From Kitasatospora phosalacinea (GTDB lineage Bacteria; Actinomycetota; Actinomycetes; Streptomycetales; Streptomycetaceae), in contig NZ_JNWZ01000033.1 in assembly GCF_000716545.1 (NCBI RefSeq), positions 1 to 64,000 on the forward strand: 64,000 bases of DNA, written 5' to 3'. This document shows, piece by piece, positions 46,944-54,684 of this stretch (positions are counted from its first letter, which is position 1; each line of letters begins with the position of its first letter). The notes below the pieces were generated by a model that saw only the letters and a list, made by a program, of their open reading frames with translations, made no database searches and had not been told where the DNA came from. The position numbers and the translations under genes are program-made.

Positions 46944-47068
46944 GGCAGCGCTCCCGCCGTTCGTCCTCCAGTCCGAGTGTGGGACGCCGGGCGGGAGCCC
47001 GCCACCAAGCGCGTCCGGCGGCCGCCCCCGGGCCGGGTGGGCGCGGGGACGGCCGCCGGACCGGCCGG

Positions 47069-47479
47069 TCAGCCGGTGACGACGGCCTGCGCGTCGATCT
47101 CCACCAGCATCGGCTCCTGCGGGAGTTCGACGAAGACCGTGGTGCGGCAGGGCTTCACGCCGCCCGGTGCGATGTTCTCCTCGATGAACTGCGCGTACAC
47201 CTCGTTCATCAGCGGGAAGTCGGCGCGCTTGGTCAGGTAGACGCGGAACATCACCACGTCCTCGATGCTCGCCCCGCCCGCCTCGACGATCGCCTTGACG
47301 TTCTCCAGCGTCCGCCGGGTCTGCGCCTTCACGTCGCCGTGGTGCAGGTACTCGCCGGTCGCCGGGTCCTGCGGGCCCTGGCCGGACACCTGCAGGATCG
47401 GGCCCTTGCGCACGCCCTGCGAGAACATCCAGGCCGGGGCGGGTGCGCCGTCGGTGCGGACCTCGATCTTGTCGCTCAT
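47069..47479 (-). CDS. RidA family enamine/imine deaminase
   Basis: 136 residues. GPILQVSGQGPQDPATGEYLHHGDV, NVKAIVEAGGASIEDVV and the C-terminal CRTTVFVELP with the key Arg place it in the RidA/YjgF family, which hydrolyses reactive enamine and imine intermediates made by PLP dehydratases. Downstream of the IclR gene on the same strand and 2.2 kb from a divergent PLP deaminase, whose product is a plausible substrate. Confidence 0.9.
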   Translation of the reverse strand: MSDKIEVRTDGAPAPAWMFSQGVRKGPILQVSGQGPQDPATGEYLHHGDVKAQTRRTLENVKAIVEAGGASIEDVVMFRVYLTKRADFPLMNEVYAQFIEENIAPGGVKPCRTTVFVELPQEPMLVEIDAQAVVTG

Positions 47480-47500
47480 GTGTCGTACTCCAGAAGGAAA

Positions 47501-47515
47501 CTGACGGTGCGTCAG
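47501..47515. promoter_or_regulatory. CTGACG-N3-CGTCAG palindrome at the IclR 3' end
   Basis: CTGACGGTGCGTCAG, a perfect 6-bp inverted repeat with 3-base centre. It contains the IclR gene's stop codon (47512-47514) and lies 22 bp upstream of ridA. Bases 47503-47515 are identical to those at the cobK end. Confidence 0.5.
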
Positions 47516-48270
47516 TGAACGGTGCCGCGGACCGGAAGGCCCGCGTCGGCGGAGATCGCCCTGGTGCAGGCGAGCAGTTGGGGGAGCAGTTCGAGCACCT
47601 GCTCGTACGGGAGGACCACGTCCGGCACGGATATCGACGCCGCGGCCACCACCCGGCCCGAGACGTCCCGGATCGGCGCGGCCACGCAGTTGATGAACGC
47701 CTCGTGCTCGGCGTGGTCCTGCGCCCAGCCCTGCGCCGCGACCTGGTCGAGCTCGGCCAGCAGCGCCTGCGGGCTGGTGATCGTGTTCGGGGTGTGCACG
47801 GTGAACTCGATGCCGTCCACCACCCGGCGCCGCTCGGCCGGCGACAGGTCGGCCAGCAGCACCTTGGCCACCGCCGTGTTGTGCAGCGCCGCGCGCAGCC
47901 CGATCCGCGAGTACATCCGCACCGGGTGCCGCGAGTCGTACTTGTCGATGTAGACCACCTCGCCGCCCTCGTACGCGGCCAGGTGCACGGTCTGGCCGGT
48001 CGCCGCGTTCAGCTCGGCGAGGTGCGGGGCGGCGGTGCGGCGGATGCCGCGCTGCTCCAGGGCGAGGCTGGACAGCGCGAACAGGCCCGCGCCGAGGTGG
48101 TAGCGGTACTGGGCGTCGCGGTGGACGAAGCGCTCCTCCTCCAGGCTCTGCAGCAGCCGCAGCACGGTGGTCTTGTGCACGCCGATCAGCTCGGCCAACT
48201 GGTCGAGGGAGCGCTCGCCCTCGCCGAGTTCGGCGAGCAGGCGCAGGGCGCGGGTGACGGTCTGGCTCAT
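47512..48270 (-). CDS. IclR family transcriptional regulator
   Basis: 252 residues. Winged helix at 1-65 (TRALRLLAELGEGERSLDQL, IGVHKTTVLRLLQSLEEE) and effector domain 80-250 (GQTVHLAAYEGGEVVYIDKY, HNTAVAKVLLADL, CVAAPIRDVSGRVVAAASIS). ATG at 48270. It lies between the sugar kinase and ridA. It probably binds the perfect inverted repeat at 49588 in the divergent promoter and senses a sugar acid, as IclR regulators of KDG metabolism often do; the ligand is inference. Confidence 0.92.
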   Translation of the reverse strand: MSQTVTRALRLLAELGEGERSLDQLAELIGVHKTTVLRLLQSLEEERFVHRDAQYRYHLGAGLFALSSLALEQRGIRRTAAPHLAELNAATGQTVHLAAYEGGEVVYIDKYDSRHPVRMYSRIGLRAALHNTAVAKVLLADLSPAERRRVVDGIEFTVHTPNTITSPQALLAELDQVAAQGWAQDHAEHEAFINCVAAPIRDVSGRVVAAASISVPDVVLPYEQVLELLPQLLACTRAISADAGLPVRGTVH

Positions 48271-48317
48271 GGGTGTCCCGAGGGTCTTCGAGGGTGCCGG
48301 GAGCGGCGGGTGTGCTC

Positions 48318-49418
48318 TCAGGTGGCGTGGACGGGGGCGTGGACGGGGGCGTGGGCGCGGGCGGGCAGTGCGGGGGAGTCGAAGCCGGACGCCGAGACCC
48401 GGGTCGCCGCCCAGTCGCCCTCGTCGGCGGCCAGCAGCGCGGCCACCGTCGTCGCGTCCGGCAGCGCGCCGTGGTCGGTGGGCGCGGTCAGCGCGCCCGC
48501 CGCCGCCAGGTGGCCCAGGCGCAGCCGGGAGCGCTGGTCCAGCCCGCGCAGGGTGCCGGCCAGGTAGCCGGCCGCGAACGCGTCGCCCGCGCCGGTCGGC
48601 TCCACCACCTCGACCCGCAGCGCCGGCTCGGTGACCTGCCGCCCGTCCCGGTCGAGCGCGCTGACCAGGTGCCCGGAGTCCTTGACCACCAGGGTGGCCG
48701 GGGACGGGAAGAGCCGGCGCAGCGCCCGCGGGTCGCCGGTGCCGAACGCCTCCTCGGCCTCGTCCGCGCCCAGCAGCAGCACGTCCGCGGCGTCCAGCAG
48801 TTCCGGCAGCACCGCCGGGTCGCGCAGCCGCCACAGCGCCGGGCGCCAGTTCAGGTCGAAGGAGACCAGCCGGCCCGGGCGGCGGCGGGCCAGCAGGGCG
48901 CGCACCAGGGCCAGGCAGCCGTCCGACAGCGCGGGGGTGATGCCCGTCAGGTGCAGCAGCGGCGCGGCGTCCAGCAGGGCCGCGGCCACCGGGTCGTCCA
49001 GCAGTGCGGGGGAGAGCGCGGAGGCCGCCGAGCCGGTGCGGTAGTAGTGCAGGCGGGAGCGGCCCGGGCCCAGGTCGTGCGGCAGGCCGGAGCCGCCGGT
49101 CTCCTTCAGGTACACCCCGGTCGGGCGGTGCGGGTCCACGGCGACGGCCGACACGTCCACCCCCGCCGCCGCCAGGTCTCCGGTCAGGCGGCGGCCGAAG
49201 CCGTCCGCGCCGACCCGGCTGATCCACGCCGTCGGCACGCCCAGCGCGGCCAGCGCCGCCGCCACGTTGGACTCGGCGCCCCCCACCGAGGGGCGGAACG
49301 CGCCGACGGCCTCGAACGGCCCCGGCCGGTCGGGCAGCAGCACCGCCATCGACTCGCCCAGGCACACGGCCCGGGCGGTGGCCCCACCGTCCTGGCCCGC
49401 CCCGTCCTGATCCGCCAT
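48318..49418 (-). CDS. PfkB family sugar kinase, probable 2-keto-3-deoxygluconate kinase
   Basis: 366 residues. VCLGESMAVLLPDRPGPFEA, VGGAESNVAAALAALG and the anion hole/catalytic base motif EPTGAGDAFAAGYLAG are PfkB. The opening resembles KDG kinases, and the KDPG aldolase in the facing operon makes that substrate likely. The C-terminus ends in an APVHAPVHAT repeat. ATG at 49418 with GAGGGAG 7 bases upstream. It is divergent from the deaminase operon. Confidence 0.85.
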   Translation of the reverse strand: MADQDGAGQDGGATARAVCLGESMAVLLPDRPGPFEAVGAFRPSVGGAESNVAAALAALGVPTAWISRVGADGFGRRLTGDLAAAGVDVSAVAVDPHRPTGVYLKETGGSGLPHDLGPGRSRLHYYRTGSAASALSPALLDDPVAAALLDAAPLLHLTGITPALSDGCLALVRALLARRRPGRLVSFDLNWRPALWRLRDPAVLPELLDAADVLLLGADEAEEAFGTGDPRALRRLFPSPATLVVKDSGHLVSALDRDGRQVTEPALRVEVVEPTGAGDAFAAGYLAGTLRGLDQRSRLRLGHLAAAGALTAPTDHGALPDATTVAALLAADEGDWAATRVSASGFDSPALPARAHAPVHAPVHAT

Positions 49419-49587
49419 CAACCCGCTCCCTCACCCTCGGGCCCGCGCCCCCGCTCCCGCCGCCGACGGCCCGCGCGCTCCGGCGCTCGGCGGTGAGCCC
49501 CGGTGCTGCGCACCTGGTGGGAGGGGTGGACGGGCCGCGTCGCGGTCCGTTGACCGCCGTCCGGCGTGAATGCTAGAACCGTATCAC

Positions 49588-49617
49588 CAACATGCGCAAT
49601 AGAGGTTGCGCATGTTG
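49588..49617. promoter_or_regulatory. IclR-type operator: perfect 12-bp inverted repeat
   Basis: CAACATGCGCAA (49588-49599) and TTGCGCATGTTG (49606-49617) are exact reverse complements around a 6-base TAGAGG. The site is 49 bp before the deaminase start and 170 bp from the kinase start. It is strongly AT-shifted against its surroundings. Best candidate for the IclR binding site. Confidence 0.8.
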
Positions 49618-49666
49618 CAACTCCCCAGCTCGCGAGTGGGTCGGGGTTCGATGCGGAGGCAGGGCG

Positions 49667-51010
49667 ATGAGCGAAACGGCAGGATCGGCAGAGCGGACGG
49701 ACCAGGACCGGCAGTACTTCGCCGACCCCGTCCACGGCCCCGGCATCGACACCGCCGCCGTCGCCGCCCTCGCCGACGAGACGCTCGACTTCCGCTTCAA
49801 GGCCGTCCCCGCCGACGCCTGGGGCCGCAGCGTCCGCGACTGGCTCGCCACCCGCCCCACCCTCGACGGCCTCGGCACCCCCCTGCTCACCCTCGACGCC
49901 GCCGCCCTCGACCACAACCTGCGCACCATGGCCGCCTGGTGCCGCGGCGCCGGCGTCCGGCTCGCCCCGCACGGCAAGACCACCATGGCCCCCGCCCTCT
50001 GGCAGGCCCAGCTCGCCGCCGGCGCCCACGCCGTCACCCTCGCCAACCTCCCCCAGCTGCGCGTCGCCCGCGCCTTCGGCGTCCAGCGCCTGCTGCTCGC
50101 CAACACCCTGCTCGACCCCGCCGGACTCGCCTGGGTCGCCGCCGAACTCGACCGCGACCCCGGCTTCGCCTTCACCTCCTGGGTCGACTCCACCGACGGC
50201 GTCCGGCAGATGGACGCCGCCCTGCGCGCCGCCGGCGCCACCCGCCCGGTCGAGGTCCTGGTCGAACTCGGCGGCCCCGGCGGGCGCACCGGCGCCCGCG
50301 GCGTCCCCGCCGCCCTGGAGGTCGCCGCCGCCGTCCTCGCCGCCCCCGCCCTGCGCCTGGCCGGCGTCGGCGGCTACGAAGGCGCCCTCGCCCACGACGC
50401 CTCCGACGCCGCCCTCGCCGCCGTCCGCGGCTACCTCGCCGACCTCGCCGACCTGCACCGCCGCCTCGCCGCCGACTACCCCACCGCCACCCCCGTCGTC
50501 ACCGCCGGCGGCAGCGCCTACTTCGACACCGTCGCGCAGGAGTTGACCCCCCTCGCCCGGCACGTCCCCGGCACCGTCGTCATCGTCCGGGCCGGCGCCT
50601 ACCTCGCCCACGACGACGGCTTCTACCGCGGCATCTCCCCGCTCGCCCGGGGCGCCGCCGCCACCCCGCTGCGCTCCGCCATGCACGGCTGGGCCCGCGT
50701 CGTCTCCCACCCCGAGCCCCGACTCGCCCTGCTCGACGCCGGAAAGCGCGACCTCCCGTTCGACGAAGGGCTGCCCGAGCCCCAACTCGTCCGCGGCCGG
50801 GGGCCCTTGACCGGCGCCGCCGTCACCGCCCTCAACGACCAGCACGCCTTCCTGCGCGACGCCGGGCCCGCCGCCCCCGTCGGCGCCGTGCTCCGGCTGG
50901 GCCTGTCCCACCCCTGCACCGCCTTCGACAAGTGGAGCCTCATCCCCGTCCTCGACCACGCCGACGCCGAACACCCCCGCGTCGTCGACCTGGTCCGGAC
51001 GTACTTCTGA
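49667..51010 (+). CDS. PLP fold-type III D-amino acid dehydratase/deaminase
   Basis: 447 residues in the D-serine dehydratase/D-threonine aldolase-like group. The PLP lysine is in LAPHGKTTMAPALW (about residue 103). PVEVLVELGGPGGRTGARG is the barrel strand. The C-terminal LGLSHPCTAFDKWSLIPVLD gives the His and Cys zinc ligands of eukaryotic-type D-serine dehydratase. It should remove ammonia from a beta-hydroxy D-amino acid. D-glucosaminate dehydratase has the same chemistry and fold, so D-glucosaminate is a candidate substrate. ATG at 49667, GGAGG 7 bases upstream. Followed by the deacylase with a 1-bp overlap. Confidence 0.88.
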   Translation: MSETAGSAERTDQDRQYFADPVHGPGIDTAAVAALADETLDFRFKAVPADAWGRSVRDWLATRPTLDGLGTPLLTLDAAALDHNLRTMAAWCRGAGVRLAPHGKTTMAPALWQAQLAAGAHAVTLANLPQLRVARAFGVQRLLLANTLLDPAGLAWVAAELDRDPGFAFTSWVDSTDGVRQMDAALRAAGATRPVEVLVELGGPGGRTGARGVPAALEVAAAVLAAPALRLAGVGGYEGALAHDASDAALAAVRGYLADLADLHRRLAADYPTATPVVTAGGSAYFDTVAQELTPLARHVPGTVVIVRAGAYLAHDDGFYRGISPLARGAAATPLRSAMHGWARVVSHPEPRLALLDAGKRDLPFDEGLPEPQLVRGRGPLTGAAVTALNDQHAFLRDAGPAAPVGAVLRLGLSHPCTAFDKWSLIPVLDHADAEHPRVVDLVRTYF

Positions 51011-52632
51011 TGGCCGACCTGCTGCTGCGCGGCGCCACCGTCGTCGACGGCACCGGCGCCGACCGCCACCGCGCCGACGTCACCGTCACCGACGGCCGGA
51101 TCGCCGAGATCGGCCACCCCGGAGAACGCCTGACCGGCCGCCGGGTCATCGACGCCGACGGGCTGGTACTCGCCCCCGGCTTCATCGACATGCACGCCCA
51201 CTCCGACCTGCGGCTGCTGCTCGAACCCGACCACCCCTCCCGGATCACCCAGGGCGTCACGCTCGAAGTCCTCGGCCAGGACGGCCTCTCCTACGCCCCC
51301 GTCGACGACACCACGCTCGCCGCGCTGCGCCGCCAACTCGCCGGCTGGAACGGCGATCCCGCCGACGGGGACTTCGACTGGAACTGGCGCACCGTCGCCC
51401 AGTACCTCGACCGCCTCGACGCCGGCGCCGCCGTCAACACCTGCTACCTCGTCCCGCACGGCTCCGTCCGGATGCTCGCCATGGGCTGGGACAACCGTCC
51501 CCCCGACCGGGCCGAACTCGACCGGATGAAGCACCTGGTGGACCAGGCGCTGGCCGACGGCGCGGTCGGCATGTCCACCGGCCTCACCTACACCCCCGGC
51601 ATGTACGCCGACACCGCCGAACTCGTCGAACTGTGCACCGTCGTCGCCGCCCGCGGTGGCTTCCACGCACCCCACCAACGCTCCTACGGCGCGGGCGCGT
51701 TGGAAGGCTACGCCGAGATGGTCGAGATCTCCCGGCGCTCCGGCTGCCCGCTCCACCTGACCCACGCCACCATGAACTTCGGCGTCAACGAGGGCCGCGC
51801 CGGACAGTTCCTCGCCCTGGTCGACGCCGCCCTCGCCGACGGCACCGACATCACCCTCGACAGCTACCCCTACCTGCCCGGGTCCACCACCCTGGCCGCC
51901 CTGCTGCCCAGTTGGTCCACCGAGGGCGGTCCCGGGGCCACCCTCGCCCGGCTCGCCGACCCCGCCGCCCGCGAGCGCATCCGCGCCGACGTCGAGGAGC
52001 GCGGCAGCGACGGCTGCCACGGCGTCGTCACCGACTGGGACACCATCCAGATCTCCGGCGTCCGCGACGGCGCGCTCTCCGCCGCCGTCGGGAGGAAGGT
52101 CTCCGAACTCGCCGCCGAACGGGGCCGCACCGGCACCGAGGTCTTCTTCGACCTGCTGCGCGCCGACCAGCTGGGCACCACCATCCTGCAGCACGTCGGC
52201 CACGAGGAGAACGTCCGCGCCATCATGCGCCACCCCGCGCACACCGTCGGCAGCGACGGACTGCTGGTCGGCGCCCGGCCGCACCCCCGCGCCTGGGGCA
52301 CCTTCCCCCGCTACCTCGCCCGCTACGTCCGCGAGTTGGGCGTCCTCACGCTCGAACAGGCCGTCGCCCGGATGACCGGCCGCCCCGCCCGCCGGCTCGG
52401 CCTCGACCGGCGCGGCCTGATCCGCCCCGGCCACCACGCCGACCTGGTCCTGTTCGACCCAGGGACCGTCCGCGACACCGCCACCTTCGACCACCCCCGG
52501 CGGGCCGCCGACGGCATCCGGCACGTCCTGGTCAACGGCGTCGCCGCCCTCACCGACGGCGAACCCACCGGCGACCTGGCCGGCCGGGCGCTGCGCCGCG
52601 TCGCCGACCGCCAGGTCCGGGCCGTGGGCTGA
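51010..52632 (+). CDS. D-aminoacylase-type N-acyl-D-amino acid amidohydrolase
   Basis: 540 residues. FIDMHAHSDLRLLLEPDHPS gives the metal HxH; later LHLTHATMNFG and SDGLLVGARPHPRAWGTFPRYL are family signatures. Where D-aminoacylase has a metal-ligand Cys (NCG), this protein reads GQDG, a sign of a distinct subgroup. Expected to release a D-amino acid from its N-acyl form, feeding the upstream deaminase. ATG shares a base with the deaminase stop (TGATG). Confidence 0.87.
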   Translation: MADLLLRGATVVDGTGADRHRADVTVTDGRIAEIGHPGERLTGRRVIDADGLVLAPGFIDMHAHSDLRLLLEPDHPSRITQGVTLEVLGQDGLSYAPVDDTTLAALRRQLAGWNGDPADGDFDWNWRTVAQYLDRLDAGAAVNTCYLVPHGSVRMLAMGWDNRPPDRAELDRMKHLVDQALADGAVGMSTGLTYTPGMYADTAELVELCTVVAARGGFHAPHQRSYGAGALEGYAEMVEISRRSGCPLHLTHATMNFGVNEGRAGQFLALVDAALADGTDITLDSYPYLPGSTTLAALLPSWSTEGGPGATLARLADPAARERIRADVEERGSDGCHGVVTDWDTIQISGVRDGALSAAVGRKVSELAAERGRTGTEVFFDLLRADQLGTTILQHVGHEENVRAIMRHPAHTVGSDGLLVGARPHPRAWGTFPRYLARYVRELGVLTLEQAVARMTGRPARRLGLDRRGLIRPGHHADLVLFDPGTVRDTATFDHPRRAADGIRHVLVNGVAALTDGEPTGDLAGRALRRVADRQVRAVG

Positions 52633-52692
52633 CTTCCGGCGGGACCCGCCCAGTTGTTGTGAACCAGTGGACTTTGAACAGGAGTTGGCAGG

Positions 52693-53322
52693 ATGGGAAC
52701 GGAAACGACGGACCTGCGCGCGGCGTTGGCCCGGCAGCCGGTGATCGCCGTGGTGCGGGCCCCCGTGATCCCCGACGCGGTCGCGCTCTGCCAGGCGCTC
52801 GCCGAAGGCGGCATCGCCTGGACCGAACTCACCTTCACCACCCCCGACGTCACCCGCCACCTCGCCCGCGCCGCCGGAGCCGGCTGCCGGATCGGCGTCG
52901 GCACCGTCCTCACCGCCGACCAGGCCCGGGCCGGCATCGCCGCCGGCGCCGGCTTCCTGGTCACCCCCGGCCTGCGCCCCGCCGTCGCCGACATCGCCCG
53001 CGAAGCCGGGATCCCGGTCGTGATGGGCGCGTTGACCCCGAGCGAAGTCGCCGACGCGGTCGACCTCGGCGCCGCCGCGGTCAAGATCTTCCCCGCCAAG
53101 GCGTTCGGCCCCGGCTACTTCAAGGACCTGCGCGGCCCCTACCCCGACGTCCCGCTGGTCGCCTCCGGCGGTGTCAACGCCGGCAACGCCCGGGCCTTCC
53201 TCGACCACGGCGCCCTCGCCGTCTGCGCCGGCACCGACGTCGTCCCGCCGCAGGCCGTCGCGGACGGCGACTGGGCCGACATCACCCGCCGCGCCAAGGA
53301 GTTCACCGCCTCGCTCGGCTGA
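52693..53322 (+). CDS. eda: 2-keto-3-deoxy-6-phosphogluconate (KDPG) aldolase
   Basis: 209-residue class I aldolase. VIAVVRAPVIPDAVALCQAL, GGIAWTELTFTTP (Glu, about residue 43), IGVGTVLTADQARAGIAAGA, FLVTPG and the Schiff-base lysine in AAAVKIFPAKAFGPGYFKDL (about 130) are all present. It cleaves KDPG to pyruvate and glyceraldehyde 3-phosphate. Same strand, 60 bp after the deacylase. It fits after the divergent KDG kinase. Confidence 0.92.
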   Translation: MGTETTDLRAALARQPVIAVVRAPVIPDAVALCQALAEGGIAWTELTFTTPDVTRHLARAAGAGCRIGVGTVLTADQARAGIAAGAGFLVTPGLRPAVADIAREAGIPVVMGALTPSEVADAVDLGAAAVKIFPAKAFGPGYFKDLRGPYPDVPLVASGGVNAGNARAFLDHGALAVCAGTDVVPPQAVADGDWADITRRAKEFTASLG

Positions 53323-53336
53323 GCGCGTGCGCCCCC

Positions 53337-53924
53337 TCAGCCCCGGGCCGCCGTGGCCGCCGACGGGCGGTGCTCCGCGGCCAGGGCGAGGACCTGGTCC
53401 ACGGACCAGTGGTCGGCCGCGTGGGTGCCGTAGTGCGCGGCGGCGATCCGGCCGTCGGGGGTGAGGAGGAAGTCGGCCGGCAGGCCCAGGCGGCCGCCGA
53501 GGGGGCGGGAGGCGGGCGGGCGTTCGCGGCCGCGCAGGACGAGCGGGACGCTGCGGGCCACCCCGAGGGCGATGGACGGCCAGGCCCGGGGGTCGAGCAG
53601 GGCGCGGGCGCCGCGCTCGACCCCGTACGCCCGGTACAGCCGCTGCTCCGGATCGGCCAGCAGCGGGAACGGCGACCCGTCGGCGTACGGCCGCAGTTCG
53701 CCGGCGGGCGAGTGGAAGGCGGCCAGCTCGCGCACCCCGGCCGCGCGCAGTTCCGGGTGGCGGACGGCGAAGCCGCGCAGGTGCAGGTTGCAGATCGGGC
53801 AGCCCGCGAAGCGGCGGAACTGCAGGTGGGTCAGGCCGTCCGCGGGCACCGGCGGCAGGGGGGCGCCGGCGGCGTCGGCGGCGGGGAGGGGCGGTGCGGT
53901 GGTGCCGGCCCGGAGTCGGGACAC
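53337..53924 (-). CDS. Peroxiredoxin-like (AhpC/TSA family) protein
   Basis: 195 residues, thioredoxin fold. RRFAGCPICNLHLRGF places a CxxC at the start of the first helix, and AAFHSPAGELRPYADGSPFPLLADPEQRLYRAYGVE (interrupted here by normal spacing) is peroxiredoxin-like. It probably reduces peroxides or disulfides in the cytoplasm. GTG at 53924 with GAGGAG 5 bases upstream. Convergent with eda. Driven by the TTGACA/TACAGT promoter overlapped by a TetR operator. Confidence 0.82.
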   Translation of the reverse strand: MSRLRAGTTAPPLPAADAAGAPLPPVPADGLTHLQFRRFAGCPICNLHLRGFAVRHPELRAAGVRELAAFHSPAGELRPYADGSPFPLLADPEQRLYRAYGVERGARALLDPRAWPSIALGVARSVPLVLRGRERPPASRPLGGRLGLPADFLLTPDGRIAAAHYGTHAADHWSVDQVLALAAEHRPSAATAARG

Positions 53925-53958
53925 GTGGGCTCCTCGGAGGCTCCTCGTAGGTGTGTGC

Positions 53959-53997
53959 CGTACGCCAAAACTGTAGGCGTATGGCGTACGCTGTCAA
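53959..53997 (-). promoter_or_regulatory. HrdB-type promoter overlapped by TetR operator repeats
   Basis: On the minus strand TTGACA (53997-53992), a 16-base spacer and TACAGT (53975-53970) form a strong sigma-70-type promoter for the peroxiredoxin-like gene. Inverted repeats overlap it: CGTACGCC (53959-53966) with GGCGTACG (53983-53990), and nested TACGCC/GGCGTA (53961-53966, 53976-53981). The TetR at 54001 starts 3 bp beyond, so it is probably autoregulated from the same site. Confidence 0.75.
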
Positions 53998-54000
53998 CCC

Positions 54001-54630
54001 GTGCCCCGCCCACGCTCCCTGACGATCCGCCAGATCGCCGCCGCCGCGCTCGCCGTGATCGACCGCGACGGCCTGCCCGCCCTGTCCATGCGCACCGTCG
54101 CCGCCGAGCTCGACCGCCGCACCATGGCGCTGTACCGCTACGTCGAGGACCGCGAGGAACTCGAGTGCCTGGTCGTCGACCTCGCCCTCGGCGACGTCCT
54201 GGACCGCGACGTCCTGGACCGCGCCGCCCGGCCCGCCGCGACGGCCGGGCCGCGCGCCCGGCTGCTCGCCCTGCTGGAGTCGATGCGCGAGGCCGTCGGC
54301 GCGCACCCCGGCGTCCTGCCGCTGGCCGTCCGGCACCACGGCGGCTGCCCGTCCGCGCTGCGCTGGCGCGAACGGCTGCTGGAGGCCCTGGCCGACGCCG
54401 GACTCGACGCGCCGCGCCGGGCCGCCGCGTTGCACGCGCTGGTGTCGTACGTGATCGGGGCGCTCGAACTCGAGCACCAGGCTGCCGCCGCCGTCACCCC
54501 CGGCGGCCCGCTCGTCCCCGAGACCTTCCCGCTGCTCGCCGCCGCCCTGTCCGCCCGCGCCGCCGCCGACCCGGCCCGCGCCTTCACCGACGGCGCGCGT
54601 GCCGTCCTCGACGGCCTGGGCGTCGGCTGA
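54001..54630 (+). CDS. TetR family regulator, TetR_C_1-like
   Basis: 209 residues. SLTIRQIAAAALAVIDRDGLPALSMRTVAAEL, then RRTMALYRYVEDREELECLV, is the HTH with the tetracycline-repressor style; the C-terminal domain (LEALADAGLDAPRRAAALHALVSYVIGALELE region) fits the same subgroup. GTG at 54001 with no ribosome site; a TACGCT -10-like element ends 8 bases before it, so the mRNA is probably leaderless. Divergent from the peroxiredoxin-like gene, which it likely controls. Confidence 0.85.
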   Translation: MPRPRSLTIRQIAAAALAVIDRDGLPALSMRTVAAELDRRTMALYRYVEDREELECLVVDLALGDVLDRDVLDRAARPAATAGPRARLLALLESMREAVGAHPGVLPLAVRHHGGCPSALRWRERLLEALADAGLDAPRRAAALHALVSYVIGALELEHQAAAAVTPGGPLVPETFPLLAAALSARAAADPARAFTDGARAVLDGLGVG

Positions 54631-54684
54631 GACGGCCTGGGCGCCGGCTGACCCGGGCCGGTGGCGGACGGGGGGGGTCAGGCG

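Noticed and set aside
49419..49421. TTG start for the sugar kinase one codon upstream
   Set aside because: The ATG at 49418 has the better distance from GAGGGAG and is the usual start codon.
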